A DNA stretch of 64,000 bases from Polyangiaceae bacterium (lineage in GTDB: Bacteria; Myxococcota_A; Polyangia; Polyangiales; Polyangiaceae). Within the stretch, counting starts at the first letter, position 1. Every line of letters starts with the position of its first letter. Location of the stretch: positions 620,001-684,000 of the forward strand of contig JACKEA010000005.1 of the NCBI GenBank assembly GCA_020633235.1, written 5' to 3'. Positions 37,159 through 44,645 of the stretch are shown here, in pieces. Made by a program: the position numbers and the translations under genes. The notes under the pieces were generated by a model that ran no database searches, was not told where the DNA came from, and saw nothing but the letters and a program-made list of their open reading frames with translations.

Positions 37159-38619
37159 TCAACCGCCGCGAACGTCGCCCGAGTCCGGCGTCTCCGGCGA
37201 CAGCTCCGCCGTGCTGTCCGGCGACGGCTGCTTGGCGCCGTCCACCTCCACGTGCTCGGCGCCCTGGGGCAGCTCCGGCAGCTCCGAGGGACTGGTGCCC
37301 GGGGCGACCCAGAACACCTCCGGTACCGGGCGGTACCAGGAGAAATAGCGCTTGTCCTCCTCCGTCCCGTCTGGGTGCTTGATGCGCACCACGCTCACGA
37401 CGTCGTAGCCCTTGATGCCGCGTTGGCGCTTGATGCTCTTGCCCTCCGACAGCCAGTCCTTGGTCCACACCCGGCGGTAGAAGTCGTGGGTCTTGATCAC
37501 GGCGTAGGTGTGCTCCACCTTGCCCGGCGGCTCACGTCCCAAGAGCTCGATCCGCAGCGTGGCCTTCTGGGGCAGAAACGCGTGGATGATCAGCGGCGAG
37601 TCGTAGGGGTTCTTGATCTTCAGGTCCACCTCCCCGTAGATGACCGTCGCATCCAGGCCCAGCGGCGTGTAGCCGCTCGGACGGCTGTGACTGCGCCGGG
37701 CCACGATGTCCATCCCACCGTACACGGCGGCGGCATGCAGCGTGGAAGCCACTTGGCACGTCCCACCGCCGACTCCGGGCTCGATCTCGTCGTCGACGAT
37801 CACCGGTGCATTCACGAAGCCTCGAGCCATGGTTCGGGGGCCGACCACCTGATTGAAGCTGATGGTTTGTCCCGGCGCGATCACCGTCCCGTTCAGATAC
37901 TCCGCGGCCTGCTCGATGTTCTTGTCGCGGGCTCTCGCCTTGTGACTGAAGTCGGTCTCGAAGGAGCCCAGCACCTTGGAGACGTCCACGTTGGCCAGAG
38001 CCTCGCTCGTCACGCGCGCCGGGATCGGCCGCGTCCACAGCGGGATCACTGCGTCGGGTTCGCGCTCGGCGTCCTGGATCAGCTCCACGGTGCCATCCAC
38101 GTCGAGCTTCTGCCCGGGGATCTCGTCGATGCGACGGTGGTGCACCAGGTCGAGTCGGGCATCCACCGGGTCACGCTTCACCTGTGGGGCGAGAGCCTCG
38201 AGCTTGGCCTGGGCCCGGGTGCGATCCACGCTCCACGAAAGAGGGATCTCCAGGCGCCCGGCCTGGGCCTCCTTCACCCGATACAGCCGTGCCGCGAGCG
38301 TTCCGTCCTCCGAGAGCTCGCGGACGTGCTTCATGGTGGCGGCGACGTCGACCTCGATGCCGAGCTCACCGAAGGTCGTCTTCACGTTGCCCTCGCCGTC
38401 CGGAAGCTCGAGATACGCCTCCCGGGACAGCAGCGCTTGCCGGCGTCGCTCCAGCCAGTCCCCCAGGCTCTCGTGCTCGGGCTGGACCTGGCCGTCGATG
38501 GCGAGCCCCCGGAGCGCGCGACCGGGGGGCAGGAAGTGCCAATACGCCACACCGACCCCTGCTCCCGCGCCTGCGGTGAGGAGAACGAGGACGGTGGGGA
38601 CGATGAGCTTCTTCCGCAC
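37159..38619 (-). CDS. VanW-family membrane-anchored protein
   Basis: 486 residues from the GTG at 38619, chosen because it starts a signal-anchor (RKKLIVPTVLVLLTAGAG). The ribosome site is weak and an upstream start in frame cannot be excluded. A PG-binding-like region (about 60-190) precedes the VanW domain (about 210-375) with APGQTISFNQVVGPRT, EPGVGGGTCQVASTLHAAA and SRPSGYTPLGLDATV. VanW proteins occur in vancomycin-resistance clusters and in many envelope loci; their activity is not settled. Pairing with the L,D-transpeptidase gene supports a cell-wall role. Confidence 0.87.
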   Translation of the reverse strand: MRKKLIVPTVLVLLTAGAGAGVGVAYWHFLPPGRALRGLAIDGQVQPEHESLGDWLERRRQALLSREAYLELPDGEGNVKTTFGELGIEVDVAATMKHVRELSEDGTLAARLYRVKEAQAGRLEIPLSWSVDRTRAQAKLEALAPQVKRDPVDARLDLVHHRRIDEIPGQKLDVDGTVELIQDAEREPDAVIPLWTRPIPARVTSEALANVDVSKVLGSFETDFSHKARARDKNIEQAAEYLNGTVIAPGQTISFNQVVGPRTMARGFVNAPVIVDDEIEPGVGGGTCQVASTLHAAAVYGGMDIVARRSHSRPSGYTPLGLDATVIYGEVDLKIKNPYDSPLIIHAFLPQKATLRIELLGREPPGKVEHTYAVIKTHDFYRRVWTKDWLSEGKSIKRQRGIKGYDVVSVVRIKHPDGTEEDKRYFSWYRPVPEVFWVAPGTSPSELPELPQGAEHVEVDGAKQPSPDSTAELSPETPDSGDVRGG

Positions 38620-38705
38620 GGCGAAATGGTAGCTGGGGGAAACGCCCGACGGCAAAGTGCCCGGCGGACACTCTCGGTACGCTCGGGCGCCGCGGCGTCT
38701 TCCGC

Positions 38706-39989
38706 TCAACCGCCAAGCGGCAGGATCAAGGTCACCCGGGCCCCGCCCTGCGCGCCGTTCTCCACGAGAAATTGCCCATCACTGCGTTCTGCCAGCCGAG
38801 CGGCGATGCCGAGGCCGAAGCCGGTCCCACCCGCTTTGGTCGAGCCCCCCTGACCGGGCAAGGCCGCCAGCTGGCTCGGGCGAAAGCCAGGTCCATCGTC
38901 CCGTACCTCCACGCGCACCTCGCCCCCGACCGCCTCCCAGCTCAGCTCGACCTTTGTCGCACCGCGGTCGCCATCCCCCTCACAGGCGTTGATGAGCAGG
39001 TTGGTGAGGGCGCGCTGGAAGGCCGTCGCGCCCCCCGACACCAGTGCTTGGAGCTCACCATCGGAACCCCGGGGCTCGATGTTCACGTGGGGGAAGCGAC
39101 GCGCCACGCGTTCGACCGACGCCCGTGCGATGAGCGCCACGCGGACCGGCGAGCACGGAGAGTCGAGCTCCAGCGCCGCGCGATCCAGCATGCGGGCAAC
39201 CCGCTCGCTGATCTGTCCCAGATCTTCGCGCAAGTTACCGACCACCGAGCTGTCACCGTCCTGCACTTCCGCTTCCAGGAGCTGCAAATCGATGGCGGCG
39301 GCGCTCACCAGAGAGCGCACGTCGTGGTGCTCGGAGAGCAGCGTCGCCACGCCGCGCCGAGCTCGCTCCGCCGTCAAGGCGTCGGTGGCGCCGCGTTCGG
39401 CGAGCACGCGCGTGCGCCGGGCGATCACCACCGCCATGGCCGCCGCCGCCAGCAGGATGATGGCGTACACGGTTACGCTGGCTGCGCTGTTGGCGTACTG
39501 CACGCCGTGCCGCGCGCGGTCGAGCAGCGTGAGCGCCATCAAGGACACGCCGTTCAACAGGCCGCCCAAGACAGCGGCACGAGCGGAGTGGCGGAATCCT
39601 GACGCCACCGTGATCAGCACCAAAGACGCCGTGTCCGGCATCATCAAGATGGAGCCGTAGTCGGTGGGATACAGGATGTCCGGCACCAAGGTGCCGAAAC
39701 AGGTCACGGCATCCACTGCGACCGAAACCATCGACAGGCCGCGGCTCCCGGCCTTCGCCCACATCAGCACGTACAAGGAGAACGCCATCGCCGAGGCGAC
39801 GGACAGCACGGTCAGCGCGGCCCGCGTCGGTTCCCAAATGGTGACCAGGAAGTAGCGTCCCAACACCGCGGCGCAGAACACCAGCCGGAGCACGGCGAAC
39901 ACCCGCTCCCCCCGCAGGGCCGACCGCCCCATGACCTTGGCCACGGCTTCGGTCGGGATCTCCGACAGCGGCGCGCTTCGACCGTCCAT
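38706..39989 (-). CDS. Membrane sensor histidine kinase
   Basis: 427 residues. Six hydrophobic segments (about 30-205) are followed by a dimerisation helix with the likely phospho-His in LLSEHHDVRSLVSAAAIDL near residue 221. The ATPase domain shows the N box LTNLLINACEGD, G1 VRDDGPGF and G2 GGTGFGLGIAARLAE. It is divergent from a response regulator gene across an 84-base gap, so the two are probably partners. No periplasmic sensor domain is seen, so the signal may be sensed in the membrane. The layout recalls RegB/PrrB, but no quinone or redox box is recognised. Confidence 0.88.
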   Translation of the reverse strand: MDGRSAPLSEIPTEAVAKVMGRSALRGERVFAVLRLVFCAAVLGRYFLVTIWEPTRAALTVLSVASAMAFSLYVLMWAKAGSRGLSMVSVAVDAVTCFGTLVPDILYPTDYGSILMMPDTASLVLITVASGFRHSARAAVLGGLLNGVSLMALTLLDRARHGVQYANSAASVTVYAIILLAAAAMAVVIARRTRVLAERGATDALTAERARRGVATLLSEHHDVRSLVSAAAIDLQLLEAEVQDGDSSVVGNLREDLGQISERVARMLDRAALELDSPCSPVRVALIARASVERVARRFPHVNIEPRGSDGELQALVSGGATAFQRALTNLLINACEGDGDRGATKVELSWEAVGGEVRVEVRDDGPGFRPSQLAALPGQGGSTKAGGTGFGLGIAARLAERSDGQFLVENGAQGGARVTLILPLGG

Positions 39990-40073
39990 GGCCCGGTGAT
40001 CTAGGCTACAGCGGCGAGCCTCCGGATCGCAAACGTTGACGTCCGTCTCGGCATTGGCGACCCTCGTGGAGGG

Positions 40074-40625
40074 ATGGCTGGCCGACGCGTTCTCGTCGTC
40101 GAAGACAATGCGACGCTGCGTGACAGGATCGCACGCGCCCTCGCCGGCGCTGGCTACGACGCGCAGAGCGCGGAGACCGTCGCCGAAGCGCGGAACCGCA
40201 TCGACACGTTCCGACCCGAGGCGTTGTTGCTCGACGTTGCCCTGCCGGATGGCGAGGCCGCGAACGTGGTGAACGCCGCCAGGGAAGCCGGCCTCTCTCC
40301 CGTGACCATTGCCATGAGCGGGCAGGCAACACCGCTGCAGTCCTTCGAGCTCGCCCGCTTGGGAGCCCACGGCTACCTCGACAAGCCCATCGATCTCGAG
40401 CGCCTGAAGTCTGCGCTGGAAGCGGCCTTCGCCACACCACCGGATCTCGAGCCCCACGTGCGCCGCACCGTGGGCCTCAAGCCCATCCACGAGGTAGAGC
40501 GCGAGCTCCGAAGCACCATGGTTCAGGAAGCGCTGTCCCGCACCGGCGGCAACCGGCAGCGCGCGGCCTCGCTGCTCAAGATCTCGCGTCAGCTCCTGCA
40601 GCACATCGTGAAGAAGCTCGGCTGA
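40074..40625 (+). CDS. Response regulator with Fis-type DNA-binding helix (RegA/ActR-like)
   Basis: 183 residues. The receiver domain has VLVVEDN at the start, the phospho-acceptor Asp54 in ALLLDVALPDGE and the conserved Lys in GYLDKPIDLERL. After a short linker, a Fis-type helix-turn-helix begins STMVQEALSRTGGNRQRAAS and continues LLKISRQLLQHIVKKLG. Length and plan match RegA/PrrA/ActR one-piece regulators that lack an AAA domain, so it would act with the main sigma factor. Divergent from the histidine kinase gene. Its stop abuts the minus-strand stop at 40626 without a gap. Confidence 0.9.
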   Translation: MAGRRVLVVEDNATLRDRIARALAGAGYDAQSAETVAEARNRIDTFRPEALLLDVALPDGEAANVVNAAREAGLSPVTIAMSGQATPLQSFELARLGAHGYLDKPIDLERLKSALEAAFATPPDLEPHVRRTVGLKPIHEVERELRSTMVQEALSRTGGNRQRAASLLKISRQLLQHIVKKLG

Positions 40626-41147
40626 TCATTCGAAGCTCTCGGGCTCGGTGGCCTCCGCCCGGTCGATCACCTTGGCGCCGCCGAAGTCGTCGACCCGCGG
40701 GTCCAAGATGGTCTGGTGCACGAACTCGCTCAAACGAACGATTTCCGGCGGGCAGGCGTCGTCACAGCGCACGCTCTTTCGGTTCTCTCCCACCCGAACC
40801 TTGACGAACCTCTGGGTGCCGTCCGACACCTTGGGGTCGCCGTAGCGGTCCTGCAGCGAGAAGTACCTCGCCTCGTTCAGCTCCCCTCGGAGCTTCGCCA
40901 GCGTGGCCTCATCGACGGTGAACTCCGCGCCGTGCCACACGGTCTCATCCCCTTCGAGCTTCGCGAAGGTGTACCAGCACTCCCCCGTGGCCGCGATCCG
41001 GAGGACGTCGTACCCGTGCCAGCTGCTGCCCTCCCCCAACACGAACGCGAAGTCTCCATACTGGAGCTTCTCGCCATACGCCGTCTTGGGAGAGCGGCAG
41101 CCCGCGAGCAAGATCAGGCTCGATAGCAGCACCGAGGCGCGTCGCAT
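40626..41147 (-). CDS. Small lipoprotein, function unknown
   Basis: 173 residues. A clear lipoprotein signal MRRASVLLSSLILLAGC, then a mixed alpha/beta domain with SSWHGYDVLRIAATGECWYT and VRCDDACPPEIVRLSEFVH. The two cysteines near the end may pair. No family is recognised. It converges with the response regulator and diverges from thiS. Confidence 0.75.
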   Translation of the reverse strand: MRRASVLLSSLILLAGCRSPKTAYGEKLQYGDFAFVLGEGSSWHGYDVLRIAATGECWYTFAKLEGDETVWHGAEFTVDEATLAKLRGELNEARYFSLQDRYGDPKVSDGTQRFVKVRVGENRKSVRCDDACPPEIVRLSEFVHQTILDPRVDDFGGAKVIDRAEATEPESFE

Positions 41148-41224
41148 GGGATCACGGTAGGCAAAGGCGCCGGCACTGCCAAGCCATTGACGGCGCCGCG
41201 GGTCTTGGCAAGGCTTCGGGTACC

Positions 41225-41425
41225 ATGCAGGTCACGGTCAACGGCGAACCTCACCAGCTCCCCGACCAACTCACCGTCCGTGGGCTCATCGAGCACTTGG
41301 GCTTGACCGAAGGGCCGGTGGCCGTGGAGAAGAACCGCGAGGTCGTTCCCCGGGCAGAGCACGAGAGCACACCCCTGGGCGAAGGAGACGTCCTCGAGAT
41401 CGTGCATTTCGTCGGCGGCGGCTGA
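41225..41425 (+). CDS. thiS: Sulfur carrier protein ThiS
   Basis: 66-residue ubiquitin-fold protein that carries sulfur as a C-terminal thiocarboxylate for thiazole synthesis. It begins MQVTVNGEPHQLPDQLTVRG and ends EIVHFVGGG, with the required C-terminal Gly-Gly. No other thiamine gene is adjacent and no THI-box was seen in the 77 bases upstream, so its partners (ThiF, ThiG) must lie elsewhere. A different ubiquitin-like sulfur carrier is possible. Confidence 0.88.
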   Translation: MQVTVNGEPHQLPDQLTVRGLIEHLGLTEGPVAVEKNREVVPRAEHESTPLGEGDVLEIVHFVGGG

Positions 41426-41509
41426 GCGCGCGGTTGCCGAGCGACGCCTCACTCGGTCGCGCAAGCCGTTGCTCGATTTCGGCGCGCCGCTGCGGACGCG
41501 GCGTCAGGT

Positions 41510-41764
41510 ATGCGCCTTGCTGGAGCGCTGGGCATGCTCCGTCACCTCCTTGCACCTCTGGCTGCGGGCGCCGTCTTCGCCATCTCCGGCTCGGCCTCCG
41601 CTCAATCCCTCCAGGACCTCGCGCAGATGGCGAACGTGGTCTACGACAAGAACCCCCAAGCGGCGTTCGCTTCGAGCTGCACTGGTGAGGCGCGACGGGG
41701 CTCGCGCCGGGCCAACAAGAAGATCTCACAGATCGTTTTCTTGTTGGTTCGGCGCGGAACCTAG
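41510..41764 (+). CDS. Short secreted ORF that runs into a hairpin element; possibly a truncated gene
   Basis: 84 residues. A convincing signal peptide (HLLAPLAAGAVFAISGSASA, cut before QS) is followed by only about 25 ordinary residues (LQDLAQMANVVYDKNPQAAF). From residue about 58 the frame is translated from the hairpin element at 41689-41755 and becomes basic and featureless. The ATG at 41534 is an alternative start. Either a small exported peptide or a longer gene cut by insertion of the element. I cannot recover the rest downstream. Confidence 0.45.
   Translation: MRLAGALGMLRHLLAPLAAGAVFAISGSASAQSLQDLAQMANVVYDKNPQAAFASSCTGEARRGSRRANKKISQIVFLLVRRGT
41689..41760. repeat. Complete hairpin form of the dispersed element
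   Basis: Arm GCGCCGGGCCAACAAGA (41704-41720) faces TCTTGTTGGTTCGGCGC (41739-41755). 15 of 17 pairs are Watson-Crick and the other two would be G-U in the plus-strand RNA. An inner perfect stem GATCT-CAC-AGATC lies at 41722-41734. Ahead of it GGCGCGA-CGGGGC-TCGCGCC (41689-41708) is another inverted repeat, and its reverse complement matches the CCGGCGCGATCCCCGTCGCG part of the copy at 57561. It lies at the 3' end of the small ORF at 41510. Confidence 0.75.
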
Positions 41765-41923
41765 AGCGCAGCTCGCAAGCTCGAGGGTTGCGATTATAGA
41801 GGCGTGCGGTGCCAGCTGCGAGGCGGCGCGAGGAAGGAATACTCGGAGCATTTCAACGATCGGCAACGCTGCAGAGGGTGCCGCACGCCCGAAAGCGCCC
41901 GTGAGCAGGTCGTGAGATGCGCT

Positions 41924-42442
41924 CTAGCGCGGACGGCGATGCTCGCGCGCCATCTCGAGGTAGCTCACGGCGCCGTCGATCCCGAGGCGACGCTCTTTGT
42001 CGTTCACCTCGCGGATGACCTTGCCGGGTTGGCCGCGCACCAGGCTGCGCGCCGGCACCACCATGCGTGGCGGCACCACGGTGCCGGCGGCGATCAGCGC
42101 TTCCTCGCCGATCTCGGCGTTGTCGAGCAGGATCGAGCCCATGCCGATGAGGGCGCGGTCGCCGATGACGGCGCCGTGGATGATGACGCCGTGCCCCACC
42201 GTCACGTCCTCGCCAATGATGGAGTTCGAGGTATCCGTGGTCATGTGGATGCAGCACAGGTCTTGGATGTTGCTGCGGGCGCCGACGCGGATGTAGCCGC
42301 AATCTCCGCGCAGCACGGCGCCGTACCAGACGCTCGCGTCGGGACCTATCTCCACGTCTCCGATGATCGTCGCGTTCTCGGCGATGAAGGCGCTTTCGGC
42401 GATCTTCGGCGTCTTGCCGAAGGCGGGCAGGATCACGGGCAT
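41924..42442 (-). CDS. Gamma-carbonic anhydrase family protein
   Basis: 172 residues from the ATG at 42442, where the family N-terminus MPVILPAFGKTPKIAESAFI begins. It is a left-handed beta-helix of hexapeptide repeats (IIGDVEIGPDASVWYGAVLR, VTVGHGVIIHGAVIG). The three metal-binding His positions are kept in CCIHMT and VGHGVIIHG. Many family members (YrdA, PaaY, Cam-like) have uncertain activity, so hydration of CO2 is not assured. It lies 16 bases after miaB on the same strand. Confidence 0.9.
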   Translation of the reverse strand: MPVILPAFGKTPKIAESAFIAENATIIGDVEIGPDASVWYGAVLRGDCGYIRVGARSNIQDLCCIHMTTDTSNSIIGEDVTVGHGVIIHGAVIGDRALIGMGSILLDNAEIGEEALIAAGTVVPPRMVVPARSLVRGQPGKVIREVNDKERRLGIDGAVSYLEMAREHRRPR

Positions 42443-42458
42443 CGCTTCGTTCTCTCTT

Positions 42459-43907
42459 TCACACCACCGGCAGCTGCCGGCGCTCAGTGCTGCGCGCGTT
42501 GTCGAAGGACGCGCGACGGGCGGGATCGACGGCCTCGCCCACCAGGGAGTTCTTGAAGGCCTGAACGATACGCACGCGGAGGATTTCTCCGCTCGGATCG
42601 CTTGCGGCGCCCAGGTGAACGATCTCGTTCTGCTCCGTGCGCCCGCTGTAGCCACCTTGCTTGCCGGGCCCTTCCACCAGCACGTCCTGCGTGCTGCCCA
42701 CCAGGCTCTCGAGGTGGCGCTGGCGCAGGGCCTCGCTCAGCTCGAACAGCTCCGCGAGGCGGGCGCTCTTGTCCTCTTCGCTGACGTCGTCGGCGAGCCT
42801 TTCGGCGCGGGTGAAAGGGCGCACCGAGTACTTGAAGCCGAACAGCCCCGTGAAGCCCACGCGCTCCACCAGCTCCAGCGTCTGAGCGAAGTCTTGGCGC
42901 GTCTCGCCGGGAAAGCCCACGATGACGTCGGTGGACAGCGTCACGCCGGGCACACGCTCTCGAAGCGCATCCACGCGCTCGTGATACTCCGCCACGGAGT
43001 AGCGGCGCAGCATGCGGCGCAGCATCGCGTCGCTGCCGCTCTGCACCGGCAAGTGCACGTGCCGCGCGAGGACCGGGAGCTCTTGATGCGCACGGATCAG
43101 GCTCATCGTGAGGTGACGGGGGTGCGGGCTCGTGTAGCGCAAGCGCCGGAGCTCGGGCACCCGCTCGGCGATGGCGCGCACCAACGCCGAGAACTCGCTC
43201 TCGTCTTGCCGCGCGGTCGTCGGGTGCGTGTGCGTCCACGGGACGTCGTCCGCCCCCGGCGCAGGGGAAAGACTCCGACTCGGGTCGCGGTAGCTGTTGA
43301 CCGTCTGCCCCAGGAGCGTCACCTCCCGTGCGCCGGCTTCCACCAAGCGCGCGATCTCGTCGGTCACTTCGCTGGCGGCGCGGTAGCGCTCGGGCCCACG
43401 GGTGTGCGGCACGATGCAGAAGGTGCAACGCTCGTCGCAGCCCTTCATCACGGTGACGTAGGCGCTGGGCGTCTGCTTGCCCGGCACCGGCTCGGCCTGC
43501 AAGAAGCGCGGCGAGTCCAGATCGAACACGGTGCGCACCCGCGGCGGACCGCCGCCCTCGAGCTCTCGCAATAGTGCCGGCAGCTCGCCGATGTTGTCCG
43601 GTCCCAGCACCAGATCGATCTGGGGCAGCTTCTTGATCAGGCGCTCCCCTTCTTGCTGGGCCACGCAGCCCGCCACGCCGATCAAGAGCTCCGGGCGCCG
43701 CCGCTTGAGCAGGCCGAGGCGCCCGACCTCGCTGCGGAGCTTCTGCTCGGCCTTCTCGCGCACGCTGCAGGTGTTCAGCAGCACCACGTCCGCCCCCTCC
43801 GGCTCCTCGGCCTGAACGAAGCCCGCCCCTCGCAGGACCTCGGTCATGCGTTCCGAGTCGTGCTGGTTCATCTGGCAGCCGAAGGTGACCAGGGCGTACG
43901 TGGGCAT
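42459..43907 (-). CDS. miaB: tRNA-2-methylthio-N6-dimethylallyladenosine synthase
   Basis: Radical-SAM methylthiotransferase acting on A37 of tRNAs that read UNN codons. 482 residues. The N-terminal UPF0004 cluster uses Cys in TFGCQMNQHDSE, NTCSVREKAE and VAGCVAQQEG. The radical SAM cluster is in MKGCDERCTFCIVPHTRGPE, and a TRAM domain closes the C-terminus (VEGPGKQGGYSGRTEQNEIV). One insertion near residues 200-225 (SLSPAPGADDVPWTH) is unusual. Only 17 bases separate its start from the divergent AgmX-domain gene. Confidence 0.95.
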   Translation of the reverse strand: MPTYALVTFGCQMNQHDSERMTEVLRGAGFVQAEEPEGADVVLLNTCSVREKAEQKLRSEVGRLGLLKRRRPELLIGVAGCVAQQEGERLIKKLPQIDLVLGPDNIGELPALLRELEGGGPPRVRTVFDLDSPRFLQAEPVPGKQTPSAYVTVMKGCDERCTFCIVPHTRGPERYRAASEVTDEIARLVEAGAREVTLLGQTVNSYRDPSRSLSPAPGADDVPWTHTHPTTARQDESEFSALVRAIAERVPELRRLRYTSPHPRHLTMSLIRAHQELPVLARHVHLPVQSGSDAMLRRMLRRYSVAEYHERVDALRERVPGVTLSTDVIVGFPGETRQDFAQTLELVERVGFTGLFGFKYSVRPFTRAERLADDVSEEDKSARLAELFELSEALRQRHLESLVGSTQDVLVEGPGKQGGYSGRTEQNEIVHLGAASDPSGEILRVRIVQAFKNSLVGEAVDPARRASFDNARSTERRQLPVV

Positions 43908-43924
43908 GGGCGGCGGAAGTTAGC

Positions 43925-44641
43925 ATGATGAGGAAGCGTGAGCCCTCGCGGCGCGTACAAGGCTCGATGCGGCGCTTCGATGTTCCCGCTTTCATCGCTC
44001 TGACCAGCGCTCTCGCGACCGCCTGCGGGGGGCAGCAAACCCCGGAGGCTCAGGCAGCACCGGCGGTGGCCGTGGTGGACGTGCCGAAAGACACGCCCGA
44101 GGAGGACACGACCGACGGTGGTGCTCCGGTCCAGGTGATCGAGGAGCCCGCGGATGGCGACCAGCCCCCGCCCTACGAGGAAGGCGCGCCGTATGACGAG
44201 TACGCGCCGGATCCGGGGGACGAGGCGATGATCGACCGGCTGAGGCAGAACACCGCGCTGCTCGAGGCACTGGCGAAGGCACCGCCCGACGGCAGCGGTG
44301 TCGCGGGAGGAGCGTTCGTGAGCTCCAAGGACCGAACGAACCCCCTGACTCCAACCAGCTTGCCCCCGAAGGACGTGCAGAAGGTCGTGCGCACCAACCT
44401 GCACAAGATCAAGAGCTGCTACGAAAGCGCGCTGAAGAAGACCCCGGCTCTCGAGGGCCGAATCATCGTCCGCTTCGTGATCGGACTCGACGGGCGGGTC
44501 AGCTCCGCCACGCGAGACAAGGGCGGCGTGAGCCCGGAGGTCGACGCCTGCGTCCTCCGGGCCTTCAAGGGTATGCGCTTTCCAAAGCCAAAGGCAGGCG
44601 TGGTCGTGGTGCGCTACCCCGTGGTGTTCAAGTCGTCCTGA
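43925..44641 (+). CDS. AgmX/PglI C-terminal domain lipoprotein
   Basis: 238 residues. A signal region ends SALATAC, suggesting a lipoprotein. An ATG at 43967 would give a shorter, more standard signal and may be the real start. A Pro/Glu/Asp-rich linker (about 40-125) leads to the AgmX-type domain: VVRTNLHKIKSCYESALKK, LEGRIIVRFVIGLDGRVSSA, VDACVLRAFKGMRFPKPKAG. The same domain occurs in the large lipoprotein at 30508-35196. AgmX is named from Myxococcus motility screens. The fold resembles TonB C-terminal domains. Convergent with the amidase gene. Confidence 0.83.
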   Translation: MMRKREPSRRVQGSMRRFDVPAFIALTSALATACGGQQTPEAQAAPAVAVVDVPKDTPEEDTTDGGAPVQVIEEPADGDQPPPYEEGAPYDEYAPDPGDEAMIDRLRQNTALLEALAKAPPDGSGVAGGAFVSSKDRTNPLTPTSLPPKDVQKVVRTNLHKIKSCYESALKKTPALEGRIIVRFVIGLDGRVSSATRDKGGVSPEVDACVLRAFKGMRFPKPKAGVVVVRYPVVFKSS

Positions 44642-44645
44642 ACGA

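Noticed and set aside
41148..41224. THI-box riboswitch before thiS
   Set aside because: The 77-base gap has none of the conserved TPP-riboswitch blocks.
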